Shown: piece by piece, positions 1-10,859 of the stretch
Layout of the letters: the number at the start of each line of letters is the position of its first letter
How positions within the stretch are numbered: position 1 is the first letter of the stretch
Assembly: GCA_014529385.2 (NCBI GenBank)
Contig: CM043966.1
Location: 85,590,087-85,654,086 of the forward strand
Origin: Adiantum capillus-veneris
Lineage: Eukaryota; Streptophyta; Polypodiopsida; Polypodiales; Pteridaceae
Reading direction: 5' to 3'
DNA length: 64,000 bases
Program-made: the position numbers and the translations under genes
The notes under the pieces: model-generated
Seen by the model: only the letters and a program-made list of their open reading frames with translations
Databases searched by the model: none
Told to the model about the DNA's origin: nothing

Positions 1-317
1 GAAAATCTGCTGTTATTTGTTGATAATGGCTACTAATAGTTTCTTTGTACTATTATGTTCCAAGCGTAGGAACTCCCAAATAGTAGGTTGCTGATTTACA
101 AAAATAGTCTACAAAACTGGTAGATTTGAATAAAATGCATCTCAATTTGAGTGGGTTTAGGCTTAATTGAAAGACTTTGGAAAGAATTTCTTGCACACAG
201 AAACAAAACCTTGCGATGATAAAATGGGGAGATGTAATTATTGTAGAAAGTAGTGCAAAATCGGCCAAAATCAATAGATCTCACACATGACCGTGATCAA
301 GTGCTCTTGTAAAAAGC

Positions 318-361
<44 letters not shown>
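318..361. repeat. (AC)n microsatellite
   Basis: About 21 uninterrupted AC units, followed by A-rich sequence. Confidence 0.95.
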
Positions 362-365
<4 letters not shown>

Positions 366-1104
366 CAAGTATGCCACAAGTAATTAACCATACAATAAAA
401 GGAAATGAAGGGACTAAATCTAATTAACCATACAATAAAAGGAAATGCTCAATTAGAGAGCTTATTAGAGAAGACATACAGAAATCAATTTCATTTTAGA
501 AAGTAGTGGCTTAGGGCAGAAGCGCATGAACATATCTCACACAAATCGAGTGATTGTACAAGCAATAAGTATGTAGATTAGGGCAATGTAGAGAGGAGTG
601 ATTAGGATCTAGTGGGTGATTAGAAAATGCTAATCATGCTTACAAGTCTGATACCAATTGATATGGGTTAAGATGAATAAGCCAATCGATATGTGCTAAG
701 GTGAATAAGCCAATGATGCATTCATGGCTAATATATGTAATTATAGAGCTTAGACAGGTAGTTAATTAAGACTCATATCAATAGAGTGTGGATGCAAAAT
801 AGCTTGATTGATGTGGATAAAAGTTGTACCGCACAAGCTCGTTTATATAGTTGTCCCACATGCAAACACTATAGGTGACTTATTCTATGCCTTTCATGTC
901 ATAGTTGACTAGACTTTCCAACTCACCTTCCACATAGAATGAATCACATGGCTTTTATTGACTAGGCATTATATGTGGGCACGTGGGATGGAGAGGGCAT
1001 ATACACTAGATGCAACAAAACTCGCATCCAACAGTCTTATATGAGAAAGGAGAAAATTATTACTATGTGTCATGCAATCTCATTCTCTCCCTCATAACTC
1101 TCTC

Positions 1105-1106
<2 letters not shown>

Positions 1107-1142
<36 letters not shown>
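1107..1142. repeat. (CT)n microsatellite
   Basis: A run of CT dinucleotides of about 36 bp. Confidence 0.95.
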
Positions 1143-1144
<2 letters not shown>

Positions 1145-1660
1145 GTCCATCCTTCTCTTATTGTTCCAATCCCACTAAAGAGAGACACAAGTCAATAGGT
1201 GTCCTTGAGTCAACAAAGCTCCTAGTAATGTAGCCACACTGATGTGGGCATCGAAATCCTTTCCCTTGCAGTCATTGTTTTAAAGAGCATGTCTAGTTCT
1301 AAATGAAAGAGGGACAAAAAGTTACAGTATTATCAATTGCGAAGGTCCTCAAGAAGGAGATCTCTCAAAAGGGTTGGATGGCTAGATGACCATCAAGACT
1401 TACTTGTTAACTTTTCACAAAGTATTGATATACAAATGAATTGAACTTCTCAAAGATTTTGCGCTAATCAGTGGGAGAAATCAATGCTAAGGTGTGAAGT
1501 ATGGTCACAAGGAGAAACTCCTTGTAGCTGATAACGAAATATAAAGATCTCCCCTCATGCTCACCTTGTGCATCATGTTAGTTGCTTACATGCCAACATG
1601 GTGCACGTAGGTGTGCTTGTAACTACACACGTTTGAGACTTTGGTTACTGATCATATGGG

Positions 1661-1738
<78 letters not shown>
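1661..1738. repeat. (GA)n microsatellite
   Basis: About 38 uninterrupted GA units. Both strands stay open through it and give Arg-Glu or Ser-Leu polypeptides, which are artefacts. Confidence 0.95.
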
Positions 1739-1740
<2 letters not shown>

Positions 1741-1991
1741 CCAATGATAATGCGAGCCACCAATTGAGCCAAAAGAATGGAGCAATGGTGTGAAATGTTT
1801 AGCAGAGACTTAGCCCATTGGTAGAGATACGTTCTCCAATCCCAACATGCGTTTTTTGTTAACACTTGTTGTTCTTCATTGTACAACAATGCCTATCATT
1901 GGTAATCCTATGCTTAAAACTACATCAAAACATTAAGCTCTCTCAATTTACATCGGGGTTTTACCAAAACCGGATCATAAGTGAGCAAAAC

Positions 1992-1992
<1 letters not shown>

Positions 1993-2033
<41 letters not shown>
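1993..2033. repeat. Poly-C tract, about 41 C
   Basis: An uninterrupted run of C about 105 bp upstream of the start codon of the TBL2-like gene. On the minus strand it is a G run that could form a quadruplex. Assembly error in the exact length is possible. Confidence 0.85.
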
Positions 2034-2045
2034 TTCACCCCACGG

Positions 2046-2096
2046 AAGAAAAGGGAGGCCTCAAAGATCTAGCCGACGAGTTTTGAACACAGGACA
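2046..2096 (-). mobile_element. Truncated tRNA-derived SINE remnant
   Basis: On the minus strand this segment matches the body and B box of the SINE array at 12484-13159: both have AAAGATCTAGCCGACGAG on the plus strand. The minus-strand B box reads GTTCAAAAC, which fits GWTCRANNC. The A-box half is missing and is replaced by a GA repeat. It lies in the presumed promoter or 5' UTR of the TBL2-like gene. Confidence 0.55.
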
Positions 2097-2101
2097 AACA
2101 G

Positions 2102-2104
<3 letters not shown>

Positions 2105-2132
<28 letters not shown>
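2105..2132. repeat. (GA)n in the presumed 5' UTR
   Basis: About 14 GA units ending five bases before the ATG at 2138. It is therefore probably transcribed as leader sequence of the TBL2-like gene. Confidence 0.85.
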
Positions 2133-2137
2133 ACGCA

Positions 2138-2332
2138 ATGGAGAACTCTCTTGCATTCGGCATTTTGGTTGCCGCATTTGCTGGCCTGGTTATCGCGTGG
2201 CTCTTCACAGCAAGGCGCAAAGCGCACTCCCAGCAACTGCCTCATGACACTCCTGTTGTTGCTGGCAAGCTCCAACAAACTCCTTCAAAAAAGCCATCTT
2301 CTCACTCTAATAAACCGCGTGCTGCTGACAAG
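2138..2332 (+). CDS. TBL2-like WD40 protein, exon 1 (membrane anchor)
   Basis: First coding exon, 65 codons, ending in phase 0 at a GT donor (AAG followed by GTAACA). The ATG is the first in frame after the GA leader. Residues 4-24 are a hydrophobic segment (AFGILVAAFAGLVIAWLF) followed by Arg-Arg-Lys, as expected for an N-terminal signal anchor with the rest of the protein on the cytosolic side. Residues 25-65 are a basic, Ser/Pro/His-rich linker ending RAADK. Plant TBL2-like proteins have this layout: one membrane segment, a polar linker, then WD40 repeats. The animal relative is an endoplasmic reticulum membrane WD40 protein linked to stress signalling; the plant role is less clear. The next exon is about 21 kb away and continues in frame. 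The assignment rests on family resemblance recalled from memory, not on a search. Confidence 0.7.
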
Positions 2333-3722
2333 GTAACATGGGCAGATCTGAAATTTTCTTTTGTCTTCTTCCTCTTCACCCATCAATCGTAAGCATAGTT
2401 TTTCTTTAGTTTAAGGACTTCATCTTGCAGTGTAATTCTCTATGGAAAGAGCTATCCAATTTTGATTGAATTCAGCACATGCTCAACTGACGGTCTTGAC
2501 AGTGGAGATGGATTTTTTCTTGGTTTCAATAACGGGACATAGGATTTTTTTTCTTGAACATTTTGAATTTTTATTTTTGTTTGAATGGTGAGGAAAGATT
2601 ATGACATTGTGGATTTAAAGACAAATCATGCCTACCCCTTCCTAGAAAATTATATTTTGTAAAAAATATCACGTATTATACATGAAGTCGTTTTAGTATA
2701 CATATTATATATCTGCCGTACTTGACGTACCGAATCATACTTGGCTGCTATGGTAACAACCATAAATAATGTAGAACAAATAAGTTTCATGCATCTGTAG
2801 CATCTGCCATACAATATCCTTGGACAACTTAAAATTTGGATGCACAGGACGAGATGTTGGAGCCATTTTTTGTATAAAAATTGTGCAACAAACCAAGATC
2901 GACCATAGCATAAGTAGACATTAATTGAGTTTTTAGTAAACCAACAAGCTTCTCATTTGAGCATTTGTAACAATGCTATCATGCCCAGGTTAAAGATGCA
3001 AAATTTTACCATTTTTGAGAAGGAAAGAGAGTTTAGTAGATGCTTTCTTCACATGATAATCACAAGCATCCATGATAAAAATCAACAAGTAGGCGTGATC
3101 CTCACAATCATCCATGACAAACTGGGGGTTCTTCCACATACACTGCCGCCTCTAAATCTCCATTCAAGAAAGAAGACTTGACATCTATCATTGCTCTATA
3201 TGTCATGTGGACACGCTACTACTATGTCTTTGGAGCCAAGGTTTGTTTATTGAGCCTAACGGATTTTGTATTGACAACTTTGTGAGTGCAGTGAGCCTGT
3301 TTCGAGGACTTGCATGTCCGAACAAGTCCACTATATAAGTTTTGGCGGCCAAAACCCTCTTGCAAAAATGATTTGCACATGTGTCTTGTCGGTTTTGTTA
3401 TTTGGGGGGACATCCCGCAACACAAATGTGTAGCTTAGGATAAAGCATTTATTGGCTCTTGACACACACGGTTCAGGACAGACAGATGCTTTTGATATGC
3501 ATGCGATATGTGATGGACATGAGGATGGATTCCAGGGATCGGAGTTGAGGTGTCGGGATGATTGCCATGAGTGGAGTTCTGAGCCAGTTTTGATTGAGAT
3601 GGTTAGATTGGCAGTGATTGCCAGGATTGCATCAACATTCGAGAGTCTCATGTATGAGATATTGATCTCGAGATCCGAGATTGCATTTGTGGTAGGTGCA
3701 TTTGCAGTGGGAGCAATGAGCC
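2333..3722. other. Intron sequence with no recognised element
   Basis: AT-rich intronic DNA. An open frame at 3452-3766 (plus, 104 codons) gives an Asp/His-rich protein with a Val/Ala-rich end. I do not recognise it, and an antisense frame is open over the same DNA, so coding is doubtful. Confidence 0.4.
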
Positions 3723-4229
3723 ATGCAGTCGTTGATATTGGCTTTGAGCATAGAGGCATTTTGTAGCGTGAGAAACCTGCGGGATGTGTGCAGCTTTGCT
3801 GAGGAGTATGTGGTCGATTGCTCTATACTTCCTCTACAGTTAGGCCAGGCGATCAAGCCTCATCCACTTCACTTATTCTTTCATATACATAATAGAATAA
3901 GCTCACATATACAAGGTGAGTTTTTGCCCTTGCAAACACAGGTCTCCTCTTCTTCATTGCTGCGCGTACGCACACACACACATGCTCTCGCTCGCGGACT
4001 TGAAGTACCATGTATTGGTGCCCTTCTTGTCACCATTCAAGGGTACCACGGCAAGGCAGACTTGCACATCTTGAAGTTAGGGCACTGTGATGCTCTTTTA
4101 GGCATGCCTTGGCACAACAAAAGCGATGCTACCATTCAGACCCATAACAAAACCATCACCTTGATTCAGGATGGCAAGCTGATGGTCTTTCGAGTTCAAT
4201 TGATAGATACCAACCGTGAACGATTTTAG
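3723..4229 (+). pseudogene. Retrotransposon protease-region relic (family F-like)
   Basis: Around 4080-4120 the translation contains GHCDALLGMPWH, the motif that follows the retropepsin domain in Gypsy polyproteins (compare GCDVILGMPWH in the family D element). The rest of the reading frame is not recognisable, and no active-site Asp is convincing. The DNA downstream (4230-4680) matches the 3' internal part of the family F element at 44640-45280, so this is the tail of an older family F relative. Confidence 0.5.
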
Positions 4230-4364
4230 TTTTGCTTTGTATTTAAATACTTTTTGGAACACATGTTTGAAATTGTTTGGAATAGATTTTATCTGTTTTA
4301 AACTTGTTTTGGTGCCGATTGAATTTGGGTTTCAATGTCCTTTTATCACCTTTGGGTGACGCGG

Positions 4365-4490
4365 AATGCAATCTGGGGAGCGTTTAGGACCTCTAATCGA
4401 CTCAAACTATGGTGTGGGGAGCGTTTAGTTGTAGATGGAAACCTCTGAACGACGTAGACTTCGGTCTAGGGAGTGTTTAGTTGTACCTAG
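4365..4490 (+). repeat. Degenerate tandem repeat of GGGGAGCGTTT units
   Basis: Three imperfect copies of a unit containing CTGGGGAGCGTTTAG, about 50-60 bp apart. A better kept version of the same repeat is at 44809-44960. Confidence 0.7.
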
Positions 4491-4697
4491 AACTCTTTAT
4501 GTTAAGTGTTTGCACATGTAAATTATGTGTCATCTGTAGAGCATTTTGGAAGCATATGAATCTGGTGCATCAATAGCTTCAACTTGGATGAGATTGTGTG
4601 GGTATGTGATCTAAGTTCATCGAGACACCCCTTTGAAAGGATTAGGGTGTAATGGCTAATATCGCTACGCCGGACATCAAGACCTCCAATGCAAATG

Positions 4698-5791
4698 TGT
4701 CACGTGACACATCCAACCCTATGTGTCCGTGGACAAGCTACAGCATGACTAGGGTTCAGTTCAATCAAGTCAGTCTAGAATAGGAAGTGATCTGGCACTT
4801 CTGTGAGTCTGTTCGCAGACTGTGCATGACCAGACACGTAGAGTAGATGCATATCCTCCGGTTGCACAGAGCATGATCATTAGCATTCTCATCAGAATCC
4901 ATCAAGGGAATTTTCCAGTGCATTAAACCTATTTTCCCTATTTTTGACATTTTTCACTTATTTATTAAGTGACTTTTGTTGGGAAATAGGTAGGGCAATT
5001 TTGCTAATGAAATATATAAGCAAACGAGCTAGCACTTTCTGGCAGAAGAGGAAGGAGAGCAACAGGCACCCAATGCAGCAGGCCCTTGGAGAACCTTCTC
5101 AAGCAAGAACCACCCCTTCAACCTGACGTTTTTCAGCATTGGTGCATCAACGTTTTCAGCCTTGGACAACGCCATTGTAGCTCCTGTACCAACGTTATCA
5201 AGCAGGCCAATTCAACGATTCCAAAGACCAGCAACTTCAGCGATTTTGAACCAGCAACTTCATCGTTTTTGAACCAGCAACTTCAGCGTTTTTTAACCAG
5301 CAACTTCAGCGTTTTGGACCATTAGAGATAGCGTTTCTGGAGTTAGCAAAGATAGCATATTGTGGACAGCCATTCAGCATTTATGACAATGAGAGGGACA
5401 GCGTTTTCAGCATACGAGGTCACATCAGCAGATAGCGTCGTCGTCATCTTCACCGTCGTCCTCGCAGCATACAGTTTTCAGCCAAAGCATCATTTAGACT
5501 TGCATCAGCACTTGTACGAGATTGTGCAATCAATAGTAGACCACTCTCACCATCGAGAGTGGGGCCCTTGGAGGAGGGTTTGACAACATCTCTGGTGTCG
5601 TATTCTCTTCTCTTTCTATCTCTCAGTCTCAGCACCTTCACTCACAATGTCCATTCACTTTGTTTGTGTCCATTGCACTCTCTCATGAAAGAACGGAAGG
5701 CTCTCCCTTCCCTAAGTAAAAGGAACCTTGAGCACAGTTCGGAGCACTCATCTTGAGCAAAGTTCAACTTTCACTTCCGCTGCACCTTACA
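4698..5791 (+). mobile_element. Solo LTR, family E (TSD AAATG)
   Basis: A 1094-bp LTR starting TGTCACGTGACA and ending CACCTTACA, flanked by AAATG on both sides (4693-4697 and 5792-5796). It matches the LTRs of the complete family E element (30007-31122 and 40636-41751). A TATA-like ATATATAAGC lies near 5020. There is no internal sequence, so this is the product of LTR-LTR recombination. It inserted into the family F relic. Confidence 0.88.
5227..5320 (+). repeat. 23-bp minisatellite inside the solo LTR
   Basis: Four copies of ACCAGCAACTTCAGCG plus a T-rich spacer, starting at 5227, 5250, 5273 and 5296. The copies differ at one or two bases. Confidence 0.9.
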
Positions 5792-6410
5792 AAATGAGAT
5801 GACTGGATGATTATTTGATTGTGAAATTGTAGTGTGTAATGCATGCTAGAGAATGTGCTATCTGGCAATGATTAGCATTGGCATGTATGCATAAAGGCAG
5901 TGTTTGCTAAAGAATTGGATTGAGTTTTGCAAGTCCAATCACAGACGATTACTTTTCTTTCAAGAGGGGGGTATGTGGAAACAACCTGCAAATCATGGAA
6001 AGCCATGCTGACGTGGTATTGATGATTGTGCAGACCTCCATCACAAAACGCGGAAGCATCTGTGGGTGCTAGCTTTTGAGCCTGATAGTATAGCTTTTCA
6101 TAGCAGTAGCTTTTTGGGCCAAGGGCCTTCATATATGAGCCTTGGAGGCTCACTCTGGCATTCACTTGTGTGCGGAAGCAAAGACCGAATCCCCACAACA
6201 ATTGTACCTTTGTGAAGCAATAGAAAAGAAATACTGAAAGGGGTGCCATGCTTTTGGGGCAGTGCTCTGGGAGTGGAACTCCGCCACTCCGTGTCCATCG
6301 TGTGGATCTTCTCTGTGTCTCTTTCTCTATTCAGTTGTTTTGAAGTGCTAAAAGTCCGTTCTAGTCTGTTCTTTTGCAGTTAGCACGTGGTGCCCTTCCT
6401 GTTATAGTAC

Positions 6411-8023
6411 TTTGTCTCATTAGGTTGCTTGTGACCAACGGATCTCTAGTTGGACTCTACCCATATAAAAGAAGCCGCTTCGGCCTTGCCCATTCTCTTG
6501 CTAAGATTTGCAAGAGCAAAAGCTAGCGGTTTTGCTACCCATTTTCGGCGTCATATGGCAGCCCATTGCCCTCCACATTGAACTCACACAATGGAGGTGC
6601 ATCCTTTGTTGTAGATTCAGCCCATTGTCGTGTTAGTTTGGCATCTCTCGAGATTTGTCTAGTTGGTCCCAATATCTCCTAGGGACAAGTGATATAGGGA
6701 GTGGGGGCTGTTTTGTGGCTGTCCTCGGCCTGAGAGATTTTTCTCATGTTGAGATTTGTTCTAGCCAGGTATATCCTTGGGTTTTGGCTCTCTTTGGCCA
6801 TTCATGCTCTTGCAGGCTGGTAGTATTTTTCCCCAGCCGTAGAGATTTTTTTCTAGGCCCCTAGGCCTCTGGTGCCTCAGTTTCCTTTATTTCTCCCCAC
6901 TTTACCCTATTTATCCATGTCGTGGGCTGGCTATGTGGGTCGGGCAGCTCTTGGTGGGAGTATATTGTGGGGGGGGGGGGGGGGGGGGGGCGGGGCGCTC
7001 TTAAGCATATAGTGAGACCCAGCTGGTGGGCGCCCTCTGGGCACCCCTTCAAGGAGCCAGCAGGCGGTGGGCAGCTTTATCTGTGTTCTAGTTCATTCCC
7101 TTGTCGTTTTCTTGCTGGTCAATAGAGGCAGTTGCGTGGTCCTCTCTTCGGTGCAATTTCCTCCTCAGGTTAGTCTTTCATAGGCTTTGTGATCATGCAG
7201 CGGTAGAGCTTCTCATCCAAGATGTGGGCTATGAAGTGGAGCGATCCATTGACATCTAGAGGGCACCCTCATTCTGTGAGCATCACCAAGGAGTTGCTTC
7301 GTAAGCTCGGTGGGGGAGAGCGAGTAATGGATATTCTTGATGAGTCACAAGATGGGTGATGGGAGCATCGGTTAGGGAATATTCCATGGTTTTGAGGAGG
7401 AAATCTGAACTGAGTGTGAGTTACACGTAAGATGCAAGCACATAATGAAGGTGGGTTCTAAGAAGCTTTGAGGAAATGTAGATGCTTTCTAAAAGCAGGC
7501 TGCTTTTTGAGTTCTTTCGCGTAAAGAGGTCTCCGTTTGCATGGCATCTGTGCTTGAGACTACATCCAAGGACGCCTCGAGTGTATTTGTGTAAGCATTG
7601 TTTTCAGCTCATAAGTTTTTATTGAGTTTTGAATAGGTTCATACCTTTTTTTCAAGAGTGGTAAGCCGTCCACTTAATAAGTGGGCAGCAATTCGGTTAA
7701 AAAAAGAGCCAAAATCAGGGCTCCTCTTCTTCTAGCTATTTATGGCAGCAGGCGACCACTCTCTCCTCTCTTTTGGCGTGGGCAGCAAGCCAGGCGATCC
7801 TCCCTCTCTTTAGTGCCCTTGCTTTTCCCTAGTGCTGGCGGACCAAGCTCCTCTATTCCCGTAGGTCTCTTGTGCCTATAAAAATAACTCATGGCGTCCC
7901 AGTTTGAGAGATCTGGCTGTACATGTATAAGGCGCCCCTACTGTGAGAAGAGACCGAGGAGGATGATTCTACCGCGACGACAGGCAAGTTCACACGACAA
8001 GTTTGTGTTTTGCAAGTACTCTA
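6411..8023. other. Unassigned intron sequence
   Basis: I see no recognisable gene or element end. It contains a G run of about 22 at 6969-6990. Its right part (before 8024) may be the beginning of the family D-type LTR whose end is seen at 9498-9864, because the solo LTR at 8024-9497 interrupts that sequence. Confidence 0.35.
6969..6990. repeat. Poly-G tract
   Basis: About 22 consecutive G. Confidence 0.85.
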
Positions 8024-8742
8024 TGTCACGAGGACATGGCAACTGCTAACCTTAGTTGTTGGTTTCTTTCCAATGATTTTGTTTAATTTTTGAGACCCTC
8101 TTTTTGAAGTTGCAAATGGTCACACACTGTATGGCCAATGTGAACGGTAGTTTCGTCCGTAGCCGGGAAGTTGGTCGGCACTGGAACTCGTATAGTAAAA
8201 GGATGTCTAGGCTCAATTCAAGATCATGTAGGTTCCCCCGTCGCACTTAGCAAGTTGGTGGATACTAGGAAGTGAACTCAATAAAGGCACAATGCTAAGG
8301 TGGGGCTACCAAAGGAAAGTACCCAACAACTGGGCTACATTGCATTTTTGAATGCGGTCCGAGTGGGGATCGATGGTCAGATGACCAGTGGGAGTCCAAC
8401 GAAAGCATCCCCTAAAATTTAGGGGACTGCTATTTTGGACCATAAAATCTTTTCGCGTCATTACCTTTGGAATGACAAGGGGAACATTTTAGAAGTCTGC
8501 TGCAAAGTCAACAGGGCAACCAATTGGGAGATTTTTAAGCGGCAAGCCCGAAATGGGAAATTGTGTAAATGTGCCAAGTGGCACATTTTGGTGCACTTTC
8601 CTCTTGCAGCAAAAGGGGCGCTCGATTTCTAGCTAGGAGAGCCTCATTTGCAAGCTTGTCACAAGTTAAGAGCTATTGACTGCAAGCTTTCCCTCTCATG
8701 TACAGTGTAGTGCAAGAAGTCATGTCCTTCACACCTTACACT

Positions 8743-8782
<40 letters not shown>

Positions 8783-9497
8783 CTACGCGCAGTAATGTGA
8801 TTCCCCACAAGAGGGCTCTTCATTTGACTCATGTATAGTCGTGTGGTCATATGCGTTTTTGTTGAGGCAAGAGCCTCTTTGAGCAGGAACAGGAGTAGCT
8901 AATTGCTGCTCCAAAAGCAGGCACCGGTGAGGGAGATAACTTCACCGTACAGGTGCGTTTTCAGCGCTGGTTATGCGATGAATTTGGACTGTTTTTCAGC
9001 CATACGGATGCCAGAACCATGGGGAAGCGCCCCACTGCTAGAGGACAGTTCGGGGACTGTTTAGGGCTGTTTTCTGCCCAAAAACCAGTAAATACAGCGT
9101 GCTGAATTTACTGTTTTTGGGCAGAAAACAGAGGATTTATGTCAGTGGAAGTGAGTTCCAGCTCGGGAATTGGTTTCGGGCAAGTTTTGGGGCTGTTATG
9201 CAGCTGAAATTTTGCCAGAACAGGTGGTATCTAGCTAGATACAGGTAAAGAATTTTCGGGACTCTTCTTTGTAATTTACCCTGTTAAAGAATAAAGAAAT
9301 TCCGAAAGGGGCGCCAATTTTGGGGCCTATAGGTTGTCGGTGTCTGCTCGGAGCATTCTAGCTTCCGAGCCGTGTGTGTGCTTTAAGTGTTAATTCCCGT
9401 CGCAGGTTACCTTTGCAAAGTTCTCTCTGTGTGTGAAAATCTAAAGTAAAGAATTTCGGGTGAAAGCCAAAGTCTACCGCCCTACGGGCCGGTTTCA
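8024..9497 (+). mobile_element. Solo LTR, Gypsy family 1 (TSD CTCTA)
   Basis: A 1474-bp LTR beginning TGTCACGAGGACATGG and ending GGGCCGGTTTCA, with CTCTA on each side (8019-8023 and 9498-9502). It is a diverged relative of the 1475-1477 bp LTRs of elements H and I. Shared stretches include TCCTAAAATTTAGGG, TCTTCGCGTCATTAC-like sequence and the block AATAAAGAAATTCCG followed by AAAGGGGCGCC near 9290. A CT microsatellite is embedded at about 8744-8780. No internal sequence remains. Confidence 0.88.
8744..8780. repeat. (CT)n inside the solo LTR
   Basis: About 18 CT units. The homologous LTRs of H and I have only a short CTCTCTCTCC here, so the repeat expanded in this copy. Confidence 0.85.
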
Positions 9498-9864
9498 CTC
9501 TACCTCCGAGAAGTGAAAGAGGAGGCTTCGGCCTATGCTTAAGGTATTCTAGAAATTATTCCGAGACGCTTTGCAGAGCCATGGTGCTTTGAGAGCAAAT
9601 TGGAGGAACATTGAGCAAAGAGCTTGTCTTTCAAGCTGCCAAATGAAAGGAAACTACCATCGAGTCTAAGATCTAGAATGGAGGGGTTTTCTCTGGTTCT
9701 TGTGCTAGTAAAAGATTCTCCCTGTTAATAAAGATTCCCATTAAGGGGGGGACCAGCCCATCTTCTGGTCCCTAATATTTTGTCGTTCTTCTCCCTTTCT
9801 CTCTGTCAAATTCTACTTATTTTTTGAGCTTATTAATTGTTTGTGTGGGCTCCCATTTGTGACA
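9498..9864 (+). repeat. Family D-type LTR, 3' part
   Basis: It ends CCCATTTGTGACA, like the family D LTR end (TTTTTGTGACA). It contains AATAAAGA followed by a G tract and the inverted repeat GGGACCAG...CTGGTCCC near 9745-9771, also found at 18160-18190 and 39073-39100. The upstream part of this LTR is separated from it by the family 1 solo LTR. Confidence 0.65.
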
Positions 9865-9892
9865 GAAAGAACAATGAAAATAATGTTGAATG

Positions 9893-9926
9893 TGTCAAAG
9901 TTGACGATGCAGAAGCATAGAGACCA

Positions 9927-9978
<52 letters not shown>

Positions 9979-10162
9979 CAATTAACCTTGGCAATGAATA
10001 ACTGAGTTGTATAATACATTGGAGGCAACGGGTTGTATATATAGCAACCTCAGTAAATTGCCCTACCCAAACTTTGACAAATAGTAAAATAAATACGTGA
10101 AAGCCAAAATAAATAATGGGATCACATTGGGTAGCTCACTTGAGATGCCAAAACTCTTAACA
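9893..10162 (-). repeat. Copia 3' LTR (270 bp)
   Basis: On the minus strand it starts TGTTAAGAG right after the purine tract AAAGAGAGGG and ends CTTTGACA. A GA/CT microsatellite is embedded at about 9931-9973. A TATATATA-like box lies near 10035. The other LTR shares both outer parts of this sequence (12320-12355 and 22320-22479). Confidence 0.82.
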
Positions 10163-10172
10163 CCCTCTCTTT
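10161..10172 (-). other. Copia polypurine tract
   Basis: On the minus strand AAAGAGAGGG directly precedes the LTR start TGTTAAGAG. This is the expected plus-strand primer site. Confidence 0.7.
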
Positions 10173-10859
10173 AGCTCATAGTGGACATCAGTAGTGAGAC
10201 CAACTCGATGAAGAAGCTACTAGTAGAAGGCCTTGGACTACTAGATACACCTCGGTTTTGCTACCCTCAACTTTGTACCTTAGAAGAATGCCATCTTGAG
10301 CATCGGTTGCCTTTTTAGAAAATTTGAATTGTAGACCACACTAAGTCCAAGAATCCCCATTCGTGAACTTTGAACACATCACGTCCAAAATATAATACTC
10401 CAAGATAATGAACTGTGGAACAAATCCTGTCCATGATCCGACCAACGACAATGGATTGATGCACTCATCTATAGTGTTTTAGATACGTGTGATTGGCTCC
10501 TTGCGAGATGCATGTGTCTTGAACTCCGACCTACGGGTTTAAACAGCGATAACTTGAACTCCAACACAAGGGTCCAAATTAATTATTCGGAGCACTTCTT
10601 GCCCCTCTTTGCCACTCAAGCCTCTTTCTGGCTGAAGTTGGTGGCGGCATCAATTTCCATGTGACTAGAAGGCGGGAGTCCGTGCCAGTGTAGTCACGAC
10701 CACACAAGCAGCCTCTTTGCTGTTCACTTAGTCACTATCACTGCTTTTCTCCTAAGTCCGTGCCAGTGTAGTCAAGACCACACAACAACCTCTTTGCTGT
10801 TCACTTAGTCACGATCAGTGCTTTCCTCCCGATGCTTGCTTTTACCTTTGTCCTTTGTA

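Larger units (their letters stand above)
1..2137. other. 5' flank of the TBL2-like gene; no other gene seen
   Basis: About 2.1 kb upstream of the first coding exon. I see no convincing coding region: the open frames are short, and several translate simple repeats (Arg-Glu or Ser-Leu runs). It contains a 27-bp direct repeat (381-407 and 421-447), AC, CT and GA microsatellites and a long C run, all described separately. The 1797-1850 stretch contains TAGCCCATTGGTAGAGA, which resembles a tRNA A box and could be an old SINE head. The promoter and transcription start of the downstream gene should lie here, but I cannot place them. Confidence 0.5.
4230..6410 (+). mobile_element. Family F LTR-element relic, cut by a solo LTR
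   Basis: The internal tail (4230-4697 and 5797-5973) and a 3' LTR (from 5974) match the complete family F element at 43290-46105. Shared features are a tandem repeat containing GGGGAGCGTTT, the stretch GGCTAATNTCGCTACGCC, and a polypurine tract in CTTTCAAGAGGGGGG just before the LTR. The 3' LTR (5974 to about 6407) carries the block AAGAAATACTG...AAAGGGGTGCC but its last bases have decayed. A family E solo LTR sits inside at 4698-5791. The 5' end is not identifiable. Confidence 0.7.

Noticed and set aside
1582-1889. Open frames of Arg-Glu or Ser-Leu repeats on both strands (also at 12271-12492, 21917-22369 and 22004-22321)
   Set aside because: They are translations of GA/CT microsatellites, which lack stops in several frames.
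3222-3766. Overlapping frames of 142 (minus) and 104 (plus) codons
   Set aside because: No recognisable family, and both strands are open over the same DNA. Kept only as unassigned intron sequence.
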